Source: Thermoprotei archaeon
Lineage (GTDB): Archaea > Thermoproteota > Methanomethylicia > Nezhaarchaeales > WYZ-LMO8
Assembly: GCA_003650865.1 (NCBI GenBank)
Contig: QMSN01000061.1
Location: forward strand, 1-6,264
Direction of reading: 5' to 3'
DNA length: 6,264 nt
The notes under the pieces were generated by a model that was given only the letters and a program-made list of their open reading frames with translations, ran no database searches and had not been told where the DNA came from. This document shows positions 1-6,264 of this stretch, piece by piece. A program made the translations under genes and the position numbers. Within the stretch, counting starts at the first letter, position 1; each line of letters opens with the position of its first letter.

Positions 1-1514
1 CGTCTAAACGTGACTAGGTAGGCCATGTCCCCCATGAACCTAGCTGCGTAGATGCTTTCACCCTCAGCCAGCCCTTCAAGCCTCCCAGCAACCTCCATGC
101 TCTCGACGTCTAGTGTGTAGAAGCAGTTCTCAGTTTGCCACTCAACGTCGAATGGCGGGTATCCCACTTCATCAACTATGTAGACCCTAGTCACAGTCGT
201 CGCCACCATGAAGTAGCCCTTAGCCTCGTGAAGCGCGAACTGATCTAGAACTCTGCCTGGAACTACTCCGAGAGCGCAGTAGCCGCTGTGAACCTCGTCG
301 AGCTTAAACCTGTATATGTAGGTCTCCTCTTGAGGCATGCCGTTGATCACGTCCTTAAGCTGCCCTACGACCTCCAGCATGATGTTCAGCTGCTCATCCT
401 CAGGTAGCTCGCTGAACCACCTACCTATGACGTCCATCTTCTCGTAGAGGTACTTGCAGCTCTCAACCTCCTCCAGCACTTCTTGAGGCAGCTTGGGCTC
501 CACAACCTCAAGGAGCTTCTCAGCCATTACCCTGAAGATCCTCTCGTAGCTCACTGTGACTACGTACAGGTTCTCGTGGGACATGTAGATCCTGCTGACT
601 CCCCCAATCATGTAGGTGGACTCCTCGTGCTGTAGGTCATCTAGGTCCACGGTGGCTATGGTCACGTAGGTCGGTGGATACGTTAGGAGCTCCTCGTCCT
701 TAGGAACCCAGACGTCAGCCTCCGTGCCGTTGACTAGGGGCACAACGTCGTAGCCGCAGTACTCCGAGACTACGTAGAGGACTCCATCCTTAAGCCTAGA
801 GGTCACGTAGTAGCCTGTCACGTTGAGCTCGAAGATCAGCTGAGGACTCGACTTATCAGTGACGTCGTAGACCATTATGCTAGTCGTCGGCTTGTACTCC
901 ACGTATGGAGGTGGAGGAACAGTTGAGGGCTCGGCCTCCTCGCTCTCCTTCAGTATCCTTATGGGCGGGTAGGGGGTTTCAAGCACCACCAGCTTATCTC
1001 CATACACGTAGAGGCCCTCAACAGCGCTGTCGAAGTGCAAGGTCGAGAGCAGCTCCATCTCATCTGGCGGGTAGGCCTTAACTATGCAGACGACGCAGTC
1101 GTAGTAGTCCTCCGATAGCTTGGCTATGTACATGTACGTCCCGTCGAGCTTAACGACGTCAGCCTCGTCGATCCCCTCAACTTGAACGTTAGTCGAGGAG
1201 TAGGGGGTGCTAGTAACAGTTGGAGATGGCGGCTGAGCAGCCTCTTCCTCAGGGCCAGTCGTGTATAGCCCTTGTGAAGCCCCCACCGTTATGGTTCCAG
1301 CCCTATAACCGTAGGCTTCATACTTGCTCTCAAGATCGCTGAGAAGCTCCTGAAGCTCACCGGCTCTCATAAGCTTAAACTCGACTCCACCACCAGTCGG
1401 AGCTTCTGGAAGTGTTTGAGGCGGTGGGTTCACGTAGCCTATCCAAGCAACTAACGCCGCCGCTAATACGCTGATGAGAACTATCGAGACGTAGACAGCC
1501 TTGGTGCTAGCCAA
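1..1514 (-). CDS. Membrane-anchored secreted beta-propeller protein (Beta_propel / PF09826 type), C-terminus cut by window edge
   Basis: I read 504 residues with no stop from 1514 down to the left edge, so the C-terminal end is missing. The start is TTG at 1514-1512: an in-frame TGA lies three codons upstream, no ATG or GTG lies between, and GGTGAG at 1525-1520 is well placed as a ribosome site. Residues 6-25 are a hydrophobic signal anchor after a short N terminus with one lysine (K5). A Pro/Thr/Glu-rich linker follows (about 29-107). The diagnostic motif STNVQVEGIDEADVVKLDG sits at 107-125, where family members carry a TNVQVEGVDEADIVK-like sequence. A second family-like stretch, VPGRVLDQFALHEAKGYF, lies at about 418-435. 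Residues 325-392 form a helix-rich insertion between propeller strands, which I recall as usual for this family. The visible part ends in ARFMGDMAYLVTFR, also family-like; roughly 100-200 residues are probably missing. The family is exported and its biochemical role is unknown. Family call secure, function unknown. Confidence 0.9.
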   Translation of the reverse strand, partial: MASTKAVYVSIVLISVLAAALVAWIGYVNPPPQTLPEAPTGGGVEFKLMRAGELQELLSDLESKYEAYGYRAGTITVGASQGLYTTGPEEEAAQPPSPTVTSTPYSSTNVQVEGIDEADVVKLDGTYMYIAKLSEDYYDCVVCIVKAYPPDEMELLSTLHFDSAVEGLYVYGDKLVVLETPYPPIRILKESEEAEPSTVPPPPYVEYKPTTSIMVYDVTDKSSPQLIFELNVTGYYVTSRLKDGVLYVVSEYCGYDVVPLVNGTEADVWVPKDEELLTYPPTYVTIATVDLDDLQHEESTYMIGGVSRIYMSHENLYVVTVSYERIFRVMAEKLLEVVEPKLPQEVLEEVESCKYLYEKMDVIGRWFSELPEDEQLNIMLEVVGQLKDVINGMPQEETYIYRFKLDEVHSGYCALGVVPGRVLDQFALHEAKGYFMVATTVTRVYIVDEVGYPPFDVEWQTENCFYTLDVESMEVAGRLEGLAEGESIYAARFMGDMAYLVTFR

Positions 1515-1519
1515 ACCAA

Positions 1520-1525
1520 CTCACC
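1520..1525 (-). promoter_or_regulatory. Shine-Dalgarno GGTGAG for the TTG-started propeller gene
   Basis: Read on the minus strand, GGTGAG ends 5 bases before the TTG codon at 1514. GGTGA is complementary to the UCACC of the archaeal 16S rRNA 3' end. This site decides the start, because no ATG or GTG exists between the upstream in-frame TGA (1523-1521) and the signal-anchor helix. The site overlaps that TGA. Confidence 0.6.
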
Positions 1526-1547
1526 AAGCTAAAGTGTGGAGGGGCAA

Positions 1548-1556
1548 GTATAATAT
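1548..1556 (-). promoter_or_regulatory. TATA-box-like element upstream of the propeller gene
   Basis: The minus strand reads GATATTATACTT around here, an AT-rich patch in otherwise GC-rich sequence. Its centre is about 37 bases before the TTG start. With the usual archaeal spacing of about 25-27 bases, transcription would begin near 1525, giving a leader of about 10 bases that just includes the GGTGAG site. Placement is inferred from spacing alone. Confidence 0.4.
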
Positions 1557-1564
1557 CCTATAGA

Positions 1565-1582
1565 TTCGAACAGCCGTTCGAA
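1565..1582. repeat. Perfect 7-bp inverted repeat, TTCGAAC-AGCC-GTTCGAA (possible operator)
   Basis: Arms TTCGAAC (1565-1571) and GTTCGAA (1576-1582) are exact reverse complements around a 4-base AGCC spacer. The element lies just upstream of the TATA-like patch of the minus-strand propeller gene and between two divergent genes, a natural position for a dimeric regulator or for a basal-factor contact. Part of it resembles a tRNA T-loop (GTTCGAATC on the minus strand), but no cloverleaf can be drawn around it. A function as operator is inference. Confidence 0.45.
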
Positions 1583-1607
1583 GCCTACTGGAATGTCTGG
1601 GCTTCGA
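1578..1607. repeat. Second inverted repeat, TCGAAGCC / GGCTTCGA, sharing an arm with the first
   Basis: TCGAAGCC at 1578-1585 pairs exactly with GGCTTCGA at 1600-1607 across a 14-base loop. Its left arm shares 1578-1582 with the right arm of the 1565-1582 dyad, so the two cannot form together as hairpins. The right arm is also part of a small GGGC...GCCC hairpin (1599-1612). It lies upstream of both promoters, so it is more likely a DNA-level or small-RNA element than a leader structure. Confidence 0.4.
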
Positions 1608-1645
1608 GGCCCTGACGGTTATGAAGGCATCCAACGCATACACAC

Positions 1646-1657
1646 CCTATATAATGG
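1646..1657 (+). promoter_or_regulatory. TATA-box-like element CCTATATAATGG for the small membrane-protein gene
   Basis: CCTATATAATGG is the clearest TATA box in the divergent region. With archaeal spacing, transcription would begin near 1675-1680, downstream of the ATG at 1667 but upstream of the ATG at 1766, leaving a leader of about 90 bases. The core is nearly symmetrical and could also act leftward, but it is 130 bases from the minus-strand start, where a better placed element exists. No mapped transcript supports either reading. Confidence 0.45.
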
Positions 1658-1765
1658 GAGAGGACAATGCTAGGTTCTTCCCCTCACTCCCTCAGAGACC
1701 GCTTAGGGGTTGTGGGCTTGTTCGACCTTAACTCCTCTGACGCGTGTTTTAATGTGTGGTGGCTT

Positions 1766-2053
1766 ATGGCTAAGCCCGTCAAGCTTCTAGGTTTAATTGG
1801 TGTCTTAGCTGGTCTTCTGGGGGTAGCTTTATCTGTGTACATGCTCCTCAGGGAGGCTACGGCGATATCCCTGACTAGGGACATAGTGGGATCCATAGCC
1901 ATGAGCCAAGCTGATAGAGAGCTCCTGCTGAGCTGGATCAACTGGCTGGGCTCTGGCTGGAGCTTCGCCATAACGTGCTTCTTGGCTTTAGACCTGCTCC
2001 TAGTACTGCTCTCAGCTATTGTTCTAGCCGTTGGCCTCAGGAGGGGCTTGTGA
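1766..2053 (+). CDS. Small two-helix membrane protein, function unknown
   Basis: This reads as 95 residues from ATG 1766 to TGA 2051-2053. Helix 1 spans about residues 6-28 (LLGLIGVLAGLLGVALSVYM) and follows MAKPVK. A polar loop of about 36 residues contains TRDIVGSIAMSQADRELL and a Trp-rich stretch (WINWLGSGW, 57-65). Helix 2 spans about 67-91 and ends in RRGL. Both termini carry positive charge, so both probably face the cytoplasm, with the loop outside. The frame is also open from ATG 1667, giving 128 residues and preceded by GGGAGAGG. I prefer 1766 because the extra 33 residues look non-coding in character, GGTGG lies at 1758-1762, and the TATA box at 1646-1657 would place the transcript start after 1667. 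I do not recognise the family. The gene is divergent from the PF09826 gene and convergent with the hydrolase gene. Two clean helices argue that it is real. Confidence 0.6.
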   Translation: MAKPVKLLGLIGVLAGLLGVALSVYMLLREATAISLTRDIVGSIAMSQADRELLLSWINWLGSGWSFAITCFLALDLLLVLLSAIVLAVGLRRGL

Positions 2054-2103
2054 AGTAGTGGGCTTTAAGGCGCTTGGCGTCCGCTTGGGTCGAGTGGCTT
2101 AAG
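2054..2103. other. Convergent intergenic gap, no clear terminator
   Basis: These 50 bases separate the stop codons of two convergent genes. I see neither an oligo-T run nor a strong hairpin on either strand. Two weak direct repeats are present: CGCTTGG at 2071-2077 and 2082-2088 (11-base period), and AGTGGGCTTTAAG at 2057-2069, echoed as AGTGGCTTAAG at 2093-2103. GCTTAAGC overlaps the hydrolase gene's stop. Transcripts from the two sides may overlap here. Confidence 0.4.
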
Positions 2104-5100
2104 CTAGCTGGTGCTGGCTTTACGCGTCCTCAACTTGATGACTGCGACTGCTGCAACTACAACTGCTATGCACGCTGCGACTCCAGCTAAGGCCTCGAGC
2201 TTCAATGTGACGCTCCAGAGGGCCTTCACGGTCTTAGGGGAGTCCATGACGAGGGTTGCGTCGCAGCTCTTAGAGCTCACATCGCCACTCCAACCCTCAA
2301 ACACCGCCTTGTGTAGTACGTCGACGTCGACCTCTCGAGGTGCGTGTAGGTGGGCTGTAGCTCCTTCATCGTACCAGCCGGCTCCCTCGACAACACCGTA
2401 GTCTGAGTCAACCGATAGGAGGTACTGCCTCCTATAGCTCGCTTGGACCTCTAAGTCCGCTGAGACCTCGAGCTCGAGGGTTGAGCTCTTGGAGCCAGTT
2501 GACCACTCGTCGAAGACAGCTCTCACGCCAGCTCCGAGCTCAACTACATCCTGGATGCTCACTTGGTGTAGCCCAGCCTCCTCCAAGAGGACCTCGACAA
2601 CACCTTCACTGCTAGTCGTGTACTTCGAGTCATCCACTTGAACCTGGACGTTGGGATATGGCGCCTTGACGACAAGCCTTATTGGGCTCACGGTGACGGT
2701 GATGCTGTTGCTCAATGAGCCGCACTTAACCGTGACGTTGTAGGTTCCAGCTCTGCTCAAAGTGGCTGTGAGATGAGCGTAGCCAGTGGAGTTCGTCTGA
2801 GCTACACCTATGAGCTGAGCGTTCAAGTAGAACTCAACCGAGACCCCTCCAATGGCCTCTCCACCATCACCCTCAACCCTAGCCGTCAAGGAGACCTCTC
2901 CACCAGCTTTAACGGGCGTTGGGGATGCTGTGAGCTGTAGAGTTGAGGGGATGTGGACCTCGACGACTGGCCTGACCATCCAGACGGAGCTCCACCAAGT
3001 GGCTGCGTAAAGCCTGCCGTCAACCAGCAGCAGGCTCCTCACAAGCCTAGTTGGGAGCCCCTCATTGAACGGCTTGAGGGAGGCCGACCCCCTCTCGACC
3101 TCGCTCATAGTCGTGTAGTAGACTCCACAGCCGCTCTCGCCCACGGAGGATATGTAGATCACTCCTCGACTCCAGTCTACCTCCATGTCTGTGAAGTATG
3201 TGGGTTCTCCACTATAGCTCAACTCTACAACCTCGAACTCAGGGTTCTCAGCTGTGTAGTCTCTGCAGTACAGGATCTCTCCACTCGACTTGAGGGCTAG
3301 GAGCTCGCCCTCGTGCAGGCTTATGGAGACTATTCCGCAATCAACGCATCCACTCTCAGGGTATACCTGCTCCCAAACTGTGTTTGCAGGGTCTTCGAGC
3401 AAGTTCTTAGCTCTAAGTATCCTGCTAGGCCCATACCACATGTAGTGGTCGTCACCCCTAGTCCTGAAGAGGGGCTCGCCCTCGTAGGTCGACAAGAACC
3501 ACCAAGTGTCTCCACCGTAGTTCTCATAGGCTATCTTGTAGACCCCTCCAGGCGGTAGGCCTAGGCTTGAGGTGTGGCTGACGTGGCTCCTCAAGTCGTA
3601 GACCTCAACTCCACCCTCCTGGAGCGATAGGACAACGTAGTCTCCAGCTAAAACCCCGTAGATGGCTGGGCTACTCGTCAACGCAACTATCCCATCGGCT
3701 AGAGGCATCTTCTCGGCTCTAGCATCCTTGATGTAGCTGCTCGACACAGCTAGAAGCCCATAACGCCTGCTCGTCGACTCAGCTGGTGGACCTGGGTAGC
3801 CCGTTATGAGTAGGAAGTCGAGGTCATACTCTTCTCCACCAATGTTCAAGGTGTAGTCGTAGCCCTCGGGTAGTGGCAGAGCCCACCACGGGAACCCCGT
3901 CTTAGGCCCCTCGCCTGGGGCTAAGTCGAACTGGTCGTCCCACGAGGAGCCGTAGTCGTAGCTCAGCTCAATACCTGATTGGCATAGGACGACGAGGGCG
4001 TCTGGCAAGCGGCCTCCACTTACGAAGCTCACCTCGTTTATGCAGTCTCCATAAATCCCGTCGTAGCTTGGAACCCAATTCCTACCTCCATTAACAGTCT
4101 TCAAGACGCACTGGTAGGAGTAAGAGCATGTGTAGGCCATCTTGGCGGCTGGCTGCCCATCTATGTAGGTCACGTAGCTTGAGGGGTCCTCGCCGTCACC
4201 ATGCTTATCGATCGCTATAAATGCCCCCCACCCGAAGTTGACGTATGAGTGTATCCAGCCTCCGGTTGAGGGGTCTATGAGCGTCACTCCAAAGACAGCT
4301 GTGTGGCCTTCAGGTAGAGGGTATATCCTGACGAACTCGCCCGGCGAGCCCCACCATATCCTATTGGGGTTGTAGGGGTCCACCTTAACCTCCGATATCA
4401 CGGGGGTCACGGTCAAGGTGAAGGGGAGCTCTAAGCCCTCAACAGGGTTTATCCGCGTCCACTTCCACTCTCCACCTTCAAGCTCACCTCTATAGATCCA
4501 GTCGCTGTAGGTCCCCACGTAGACCACGTCTTCGTCCTGAGCTACATCCACAGCTGTGACTTCACCCTCAAATATCAAGCTCCACTTCCACTCTCCATCG
4601 AGGTTCGACGCCATGTAGAGCCCCTCGGGATACTTGGAGACGAAGAGGGTTGGCCCCATGCCTTCGAAGTTGGGGTCGTAGGCTAACCTAAACACCACGT
4701 GGATTGGCTTGGTGGACTCGCCTGATGGGAGCTGGTGCTTAATGCACGTGCACGAGCCTCCATCAGCTAAGAGCTCGTAGACCCCGTTGAACATGGATCT
4801 CGGAGCCGTAGTCTTCAAGCCGAGGTATAGGTGCCCCTCGCCGACAGCCACCATGGAGGCGACCTCGGAGACACCGCCCTCAATCTCCTCTTCACCAGTC
4901 TCCAGCTTGCTCCAAGTGAAGCCGCCGTCCAAGCTGACGTAGACACCCCTCCCCTTACTGACGCCTGCGAATAGTGTGCCTCCGTATTCAGCCATGGATG
5001 TGAAGCCGAAGTCGGGGACCTCGGGGTTAACTATCTGAGTCCACGTGGATCCTCCATCGGTGCTTATGAATGCGGCGTTGCCCGTAGAAGCTATGACCGT

Positions 5101-6264
5101 GTGGCTTGAGGTCACGTAGATGAAGTACATGTCCCCTCCATCAGGCCCCACTCCACTCCAACAGCCGCTAACTGAGACTACAGCTCCCTCCTCAACCTCC
5201 TCTGGCCCTCTCTCGGTTAGGACTTGGTCTAGGTTTTCATCCCAGCAGTTGTAGTAGACCCTGTCGGCCATCTCCAGCATGGATGCCATCTCTATGAGGT
5301 TTCGCTCCTCGAAGTTCATCTTCATGTCCCATAGGACGTGGTCGACTATGTTCGTGAAGTCTATCTCCATGCAGGCGTCGTTGTCGCTAGCCTCAACACT
5401 CCTCCCAGCGACGTAGTCGAGGTAGCACTTATCCGGGTTTAGCCTAATCCAGAACCCTCTACTCTTAAACGCGTTGTAGTTGACGACTATGTTGGGGTAG
5501 TCGGGGGATGGACATATGTGCTCCTTAGCGAAGCCTAACTCCATGAACTTAAGCCACGGGGCATTAGAAGCGACCTCATCGTAGTGGTAGCCGAGAGCCC
5601 TCCAATACCAGAACTCCTCAGTCTCCTCTAGATTCATGATGCTTGAGGGCAGGCTTGAGAGGAGGCCTAGGTCCTCAGCTGCATTCATCACTAGGGTTGA
5701 GTAGACCCTTCTCTCAGAGCCGCTTAAGTTCACGGTCCAGTACTTAAATATGAAGTCCTCGTCCTCCTCAATAGCCCCGCTGTCGTCGACGTCCGTCACG
5801 AGCCTAGGGCCCACTCTCCTGTAGGTAGGCTTTCCATCGCCGTCGTTGTCTAGGTAGAACCCCACTTCCAAGTCAAATCTCAACGTGGACAGGTCCATGG
5901 TGCACGAGGTCTCAGTACACGACCCCACGACGTAGTTTGGGTTTCTGTAGTCGTTCCATGGAAGCCCATCGCCGTCAGCGTCTACCTCAGGGTCTGGGTC
6001 GTCGCTAACCCACCCCAAGTCCCCTGTAACCAAGAAGTCTATTGGTGGGCTCTCGTAGAACACCACGTACTTGACCCCCTCAAGCCCACTCGCGTACTTA
6101 GCGAAGAGGAGGGCAGCCATAGCTCCACCGTAGGAGGAGCCGTAGAGCCCTATGTTGTCGGTCAAGGGTCTATAGGGCAAGTAGTCGCTTATAGTCTTGC
6201 CAGCCGTATTGGCGAGCTTCCCCTCAGCGAACTGAATAACGGCGTATAGTGCTTCATAGCACGC
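2104..6264 (-). CDS. Giant cell-surface protein: alpha/beta hydrolase with Asp-box propeller, Ig-like, InlB-like repeats and C-terminal membrane anchor; N-terminus cut by window edge
   Basis: The frame is open from the right edge to TAG at 2104-2106, giving 1386 visible residues; the start lies outside. TTG at 6180 is an internal Leu codon, because hydrolase sequence continues upstream of it. Numbering from the first visible residue: 1-353 is an alpha/beta hydrolase with nucleophile elbow GSSYGG (Ser44). EHICPSPDYPN (248-258) and DHVLWD (308-313) are possible sites of the acid and histidine. Acidic calcium-type loops lie at 89-105, 139-144 and 158-169. Residues 373-1098 are beta-propeller, with Asp boxes STDGGSTW (401), SLDGGFTW (444), TVNGGRNW (723, degenerate) and SYDYGSSW (768). 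An Ig-like domain covers 1106-1194 and two InlB-B-like modules 1195-1350 (EWSTG; EGWSGD). A transmembrane helix at 1355-1376 is followed by KLRTRKASTS. Twenty-one cysteines suit an oxidised exterior. The substrate (peptide, ester or glycan) cannot be told. Architecture confident, enzyme activity inferred. Confidence 0.9.
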   Translation of the reverse strand, partial: ACYEALYAVIQFAEGKLANTAGKTISDYLPYRPLTDNIGLYGSSYGGAMAALLFAKYASGLEGVKYVVFYESPPIDFLVTGDLGWVSDDPDPEVDADGDGLPWNDYRNPNYVVGSCTETSCTMDLSTLRFDLEVGFYLDNDGDGKPTYRRVGPRLVTDVDDSGAIEEDEDFIFKYWTVNLSGSERRVYSTLVMNAAEDLGLLSSLPSSIMNLEETEEFWYWRALGYHYDEVASNAPWLKFMELGFAKEHICPSPDYPNIVVNYNAFKSRGFWIRLNPDKCYLDYVAGRSVEASDNDACMEIDFTNIVDHVLWDMKMNFEERNLIEMASMLEMADRVYYNCWDENLDQVLTERGPEEVEEGAVVSVSGCWSGVGPDGGDMYFIYVTSSHTVIASTGNAAFISTDGGSTWTQIVNPEVPDFGFTSMAEYGGTLFAGVSKGRGVYVSLDGGFTWSKLETGEEEIEGGVSEVASMVAVGEGHLYLGLKTTAPRSMFNGVYELLADGGSCTCIKHQLPSGESTKPIHVVFRLAYDPNFEGMGPTLFVSKYPEGLYMASNLDGEWKWSLIFEGEVTAVDVAQDEDVVYVGTYSDWIYRGELEGGEWKWTRINPVEGLELPFTLTVTPVISEVKVDPYNPNRIWWGSPGEFVRIYPLPEGHTAVFGVTLIDPSTGGWIHSYVNFGWGAFIAIDKHGDGEDPSSYVTYIDGQPAAKMAYTCSYSYQCVLKTVNGGRNWVPSYDGIYGDCINEVSFVSGGRLPDALVVLCQSGIELSYDYGSSWDDQFDLAPGEGPKTGFPWWALPLPEGYDYTLNIGGEEYDLDFLLITGYPGPPAESTSRRYGLLAVSSSYIKDARAEKMPLADGIVALTSSPAIYGVLAGDYVVLSLQEGGVEVYDLRSHVSHTSSLGLPPGGVYKIAYENYGGDTWWFLSTYEGEPLFRTRGDDHYMWYGPSRILRAKNLLEDPANTVWEQVYPESGCVDCGIVSISLHEGELLALKSSGEILYCRDYTAENPEFEVVELSYSGEPTYFTDMEVDWSRGVIYISSVGESGCGVYYTTMSEVERGSASLKPFNEGLPTRLVRSLLLVDGRLYAATWWSSVWMVRPVVEVHIPSTLQLTASPTPVKAGGEVSLTARVEGDGGEAIGGVSVEFYLNAQLIGVAQTNSTGYAHLTATLSRAGTYNVTVKCGSLSNSITVTVSPIRLVVKAPYPNVQVQVDDSKYTTSSEGVVEVLLEEAGLHQVSIQDVVELGAGVRAVFDEWSTGSKSSTLELEVSADLEVQASYRRQYLLSVDSDYGVVEGAGWYDEGATAHLHAPREVDVDVLHKAVFEGWSGDVSSKSCDATLVMDSPKTVKALWSVTLKLEALAGVAACIAVVVAAVAVIKLRTRKASTS

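Noticed and set aside
1561..1620. Possible tRNA or tRNA fragment, because of GATTCGAAC-like sequence
   Set aside because: The T-loop-like string is present, but no acceptor stem, anticodon arm or D arm can be placed around it on either strand. The match is explained by the inverted repeat.
1684..1971. Minus-strand open frame of 95 codons opposite the small membrane-protein gene
   Set aside because: Its product (SQLIQLSRSSLSAW..., ending in SLRE) has no membrane segment or motif, and the plus-strand frame shows two clean helices. It is an antisense shadow.
3330..3527. Minus-strand open frame of 65 codons in a second frame within the large gene
   Set aside because: It is wholly inside the propeller coding region, with no ribosome site or domain pattern.
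2111..3558. Plus-strand open frames at 2111-2401, 2953-3300 and 3313-3558
   Set aside because: All lie antisense to the Ig-like, InlB-like and propeller modules of the large minus-strand gene, which have clear domain signatures. Their products show no recognisable motif.
4205..4225. TATA-like string CTATAAATG within the large gene
   Set aside because: It lies in continuous coding sequence with no gene start at a sensible distance on either strand.
5150..5210. Possible gene boundary between the hydrolase and propeller parts
   Set aside because: The frame is continuous, there is no ribosome site with a start codon, and the junction reads as a short acidic linker (PEEVEEGAVV), so a genuine fusion is simpler.

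Overview
The window most likely comes from a thermophilic archaeon of the Thermoproteota (TACK) type. This is inferred, not proven. The supports are: arginine codons read so far are almost all AGA/AGG; a GGTGAG Shine-Dalgarno sequence matches the archaeal 16S tail; TATA-box-like elements sit at archaeal distances from starts; and the large exported proteins have a cysteine-rich ectodomain and a C-terminal membrane anchor of the archaeal surface-protein kind. A thermophilic bacterium is not excluded, because both protein families also occur in bacteria.

Layout. Positions 1-1514 (minus strand, cut by the left edge) encode an N-terminally membrane-anchored secreted beta-propeller protein of the Beta_propel (PF09826) family. 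Positions 1515-1765 are a divergent promoter region with two TATA-like elements and two overlapping inverted repeats built on TTCGAA. Positions 1766-2053 (plus strand; an alternative start lies at 1667) encode a small protein with two membrane helices and no recognised family. Positions 2054-2103 are a short convergent gap. Positions 2104-6264 (minus strand, cut by the right edge) encode a composite surface protein of at least 1386 residues: an alpha/beta hydrolase with calcium-loop insertions, a very long Asp-box beta-propeller region, an Ig-like domain, two InlB-B-repeat-like modules, one transmembrane helix and a short basic tail.

How the genes relate. The two large genes lie on the same strand, but the small oppositely oriented gene separates them, so they are not one simple operon. 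Both large proteins should face outward and both carry propellers, one anchored at its N terminus and the other at its C terminus. The small membrane-protein gene diverges from the PF09826 gene and converges on the hydrolase gene. No RNA gene, CRISPR array, insertion sequence or phage feature was found. The strongest novelty candidate is the hydrolase-propeller fusion and its calcium-loop insert.
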